A DNA stretch of 6,520 nucleotides from Bacteroidaceae bacterium (GTDB taxonomy: Bacteria; Bacteroidota; Bacteroidia; Bacteroidales; Bacteroidaceae), in NCBI GenBank assembly GCA_017618515.1, contig JAFZUB010000110.1:1-6520 (forward strand). Direction: 5' to 3'. Below the pieces are notes generated by a model that saw only the letters and a program-made list of their open reading frames with translations, made no database searches and had not been told where the DNA came from. Within the stretch, counting starts at the first letter, position 1. Each line of letters opens with the position of its first letter. Shown piece after piece: positions 4,571 to 6,520 of this stretch. The position numbers and the translations under genes are program-made.

Positions 4571-6520
4571 TCACTTGTTGCCCAAGGTAACGACTGTCAT
4601 GTCATCTATCATACGAGCGAAGAGATGATTGCGCCTTAACAAGTCTGCATTACCCACGAGCACCATTTGCTCACGTGCTCGTGTCAGTGCCACATTGAGT
4701 TTGCGGTCCACAGGGTAAGGTTCACTGCTGCCATCCTCGCCTTCGATATAAGTGGACGAGGTAAGAAATCCAAGTTGTCCCGCGTGGCGCACGGTAAAAG
4801 AATATATTATTATGTCGCGCTGCGAGCCCTGGTAGCGCTCCACAGTATCAATAGTCGCGTCGGCCAGATGCTGTATCCCATTTTCATGCAACTTAGAGCG
4901 CACCATAGCTATCTGGTTACGATAAGGCACGATGACACCCACATCATCTGCTGTCAGCTGTCGGCCATTGGCTTCATACAACGCCGCAATATCAGTCAGA
5001 CACTGGGCCACGACGGTTGCCTCAGCAGAGTTAATCTTGTCGTTGACGCCATTGTCGCTGGGTTTGCAGTCCACAAACAGCACACGCTCTCCAGCCAGCC
5101 ACGGCATAAGATTTGTACCCTCTTTAGGGATGTTCGCATAAAAATCACGGAGGCTACGCTGCTGATGGCTCAATGGCACACTGCGCAGCAAGCCACGATA
5201 GAAACTAGCGTTGACAAAGCCATAGAGGTCGGGATGCATGCGCCCCTGCGACCCTATCTGCATGTAAAGGTCGGTGCGCCCCATAGCCATCAGGCGATGA
5301 AGCATGCGGTCGAACACCGAGCATGCGCAATTGGTCAATCCAAGATCATTGAGAGTCGTATCTGTTATCACAGCTTCATCATAGTTTTGCATCACGACTG
5401 CCGGCAACTGCTTCTGATCGCCTACAAAGACAAACTTATCAATCGTTCTCAGTGTGAAAAACGGCAACAAGTAGGGCTCCAGTATCTGTGAAGCCTCGTC
5501 TACAAATGCGATATCAAAATGCAACTTGCCCAATATCTGCTGACGCTGCGTCATGGTTGTGGTGGTGCCCACCATCACACGCGTGGCAGCTAACAGTCTG
5601 TCCACGTCACCTACACTGCTCACCTTCTCACTCACCTTCTCGCCCATTCCCAGGCGCATATAATCGCTGAGCAGGTCAGGGCAATCGCGAATGACACAAT
5701 CAAGCATAGCACAGAGTTCATCCACGGCACGATTGGTATAGGCCATCAGCAGGAGGCGACTGTCAGGCTTGCGGCGCAGCGCCTCTTCCACCATGAAGCG
5801 TAAGGCACAAGATGTCTTTCCCGAACCGGGAGGGCCTATGACCAAGAACAAATCCTTGGCAGCCATAGCCTTAGCAACTAAATCACGGAAGGCACCATAC
5901 TCACCGCACAGCGCTTCCTCTGCTGAAGGCTCCGCCAGATTGCGGAGGAAGAAACGGTCCTGCACCTCAAGAGGAGACGTAAGCAAACTATACAATCCGC
6001 TAACGAGCAGACTGTTGCCAGCCTCCACGCGGTCGTGCTCCATTGCGAAGAGCGCATCTTCGCCACCAAAAACATCCATATTGCGCTGAGCATTGTTGAG
6101 CACTATATGCACCTCGTCGGGCGTCAAGTGGGTTATCCTCGCCCTAAGCGTAAACTGCTGAGTGACATTTGGTTCCTCGCCTTTATAGGCGTACACCTGC
6201 ACAGTATCGCCGAGGCGGAAGTTAGTGATGATTGCGCGTTGGCGCTGCTCCTTGGGAATAGAGAAGGTGATAAGGTCTATGCCCACGCCGTCTGCCGCGC
6301 TACTCTCCAGTCGTTTTATCCGCAGACCGGCATACATGTCGCCATTCTCTATGCGGACAAGCGCAGGGTTGTTCCATAAATCAGCGTAGCCATGACCACC
6401 TGCGCCGTTGCCCATGCGTGCCAACCACTGCTCTTTGGCCAAAAACTCGTAGAAACGATAGAAGAAGTCCAGCGAAGGCTTCGACGCGGATGTATGCTTT
6501 GCAAAGGGCATCAGCCTATC
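4571..6520 (-). CDS. UPF1/Dna2-like superfamily 1 helicase, C-terminal part (5' end outside window)
   Basis: The frame is open to the right edge (GAT AGG CTG precede the first ATG at 6511), so this is probably the C-terminal 649 residues of a longer protein. Numbering from that ATG: about 50-195 is the beta-barrel-type region before the motor, with EHDR at 158-161; Walker A is GPPGSGKT (226-233); motif Ia MAYTNRAVDEL (256-266); Walker B DEASQ (338-342); motif III GDQKQLP (364-370); motif IV region SQGRMHP (421-427), where many relatives have Tyr in place of Gly; motif V TVERYQGSQRD (556-566); motif VI NVALTRAR (606-613). All core motifs are intact, so it should be an active ATP-dependent 5'-3' DNA or RNA helicase in the cytoplasm. 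Bacteroidetes relatives of about 1,100 aa often carry another N-terminal domain, sometimes nuclease-like; whether this one does cannot be seen. No clear terminator follows its TGA stop. Confidence 0.9.
   Translation of the reverse strand, partial: DRLMPFAKHTSASKPSLDFFYRFYEFLAKEQWLARMGNGAGGHGYADLWNNPALVRIENGDMYAGLRIKRLESSAADGVGIDLITFSIPKEQRQRAIITNFRLGDTVQVYAYKGEEPNVTQQFTLRARITHLTPDEVHIVLNNAQRNMDVFGGEDALFAMEHDRVEAGNSLLVSGLYSLLTSPLEVQDRFFLRNLAEPSAEEALCGEYGAFRDLVAKAMAAKDLFLVIGPPGSGKTSCALRFMVEEALRRKPDSRLLLMAYTNRAVDELCAMLDCVIRDCPDLLSDYMRLGMGEKVSEKVSSVGDVDRLLAATRVMVGTTTTMTQRQQILGKLHFDIAFVDEASQILEPYLLPFFTLRTIDKFVFVGDQKQLPAVVMQNYDEAVITDTTLNDLGLTNCACSVFDRMLHRLMAMGRTDLYMQIGSQGRMHPDLYGFVNASFYRGLLRSVPLSHQQRSLRDFYANIPKEGTNLMPWLAGERVLFVDCKPSDNGVNDKINSAEATVVAQCLTDIAALYEANGRQLTADDVGVIVPYRNQIAMVRSKLHENGIQHLADATIDTVERYQGSQRDIIIYSFTVRHAGQLGFLTSSTYIEGEDGSSEPYPVDRKLNVALTRAREQMVLVGNADLLRRNHLFARMIDDMTVVTLGNK

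Noticed and set aside
4667..5491. 274-codon plus-strand frame opposite the helicase
   Set aside because: The minus-strand frame contains every SF1 helicase motif; the plus-strand product has no recognisable features.

Overview
The window looks like chromosomal DNA of a member of the Bacteroidales (Prevotella/Muribaculaceae/Bacteroides-like). The signs are: promoter -7 boxes matching the Bacteroidetes consensus TAnnTTTG; A/T-rich leaders with no Shine-Dalgarno sequence before the genes; Bacteroidetes-type lipoproteins; a FAS1 (fasciclin) surface lipoprotein; and a secreted Gfo/Idh/MocA (GH109-like) protein of the kind common in gut Bacteroidales. Base composition is moderate, about half G+C in genes and A/T-rich between them. 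Genus cannot be fixed from this sequence alone.

Layout, left to right. Bases 1-73 hold the first 24 codons of a minus-strand PP-loop ATPase, very probably the tRNA 2-thiouridine synthase MnmA. It is divergent from a plus-strand 152-aa lipoprotein (192-650) whose C-terminal third is built of 11-residue helical repeats. The 118-bp region between them has two opposed -7 boxes flanking a 7-bp tandem repeat. A strong bidirectional hairpin terminator (about 664-708) separates the lipoprotein from three minus-strand genes. In transcription order these are a UPF1/Dna2-like SF1 helicase (4571-6520, 5' end cut by the window edge), a secreted GH109-like Gfo/Idh/MocA protein (2857-4431) with its own clear promoter, and a 683-aa FAS1-domain lipoprotein (707-2758).

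How they may work together. The helicase and MnmA are housekeeping-type nucleic-acid functions and seem unrelated to the rest. The GH109-like protein (Sec-exported) and the FAS1 lipoprotein (probably surface-anchored) are adjacent, co-directional and separated by 98 bp, so they may form a small glycan-related envelope unit. No SusC/SusD, sulfatase, regulator or other polysaccharide-utilisation gene is visible. No mobile element, CRISPR array, rRNA or tRNA was seen, and no stretch over 300 bp lacks a gene. I did not find a convincing new multi-gene system. The most notable points are the hendecad lipoprotein, the repeat between the divergent promoters, the GH109-like/FAS1 pair with an unusual lysine-rich enzyme tail, and a decoy start codon overlapping the FAS1 gene start.
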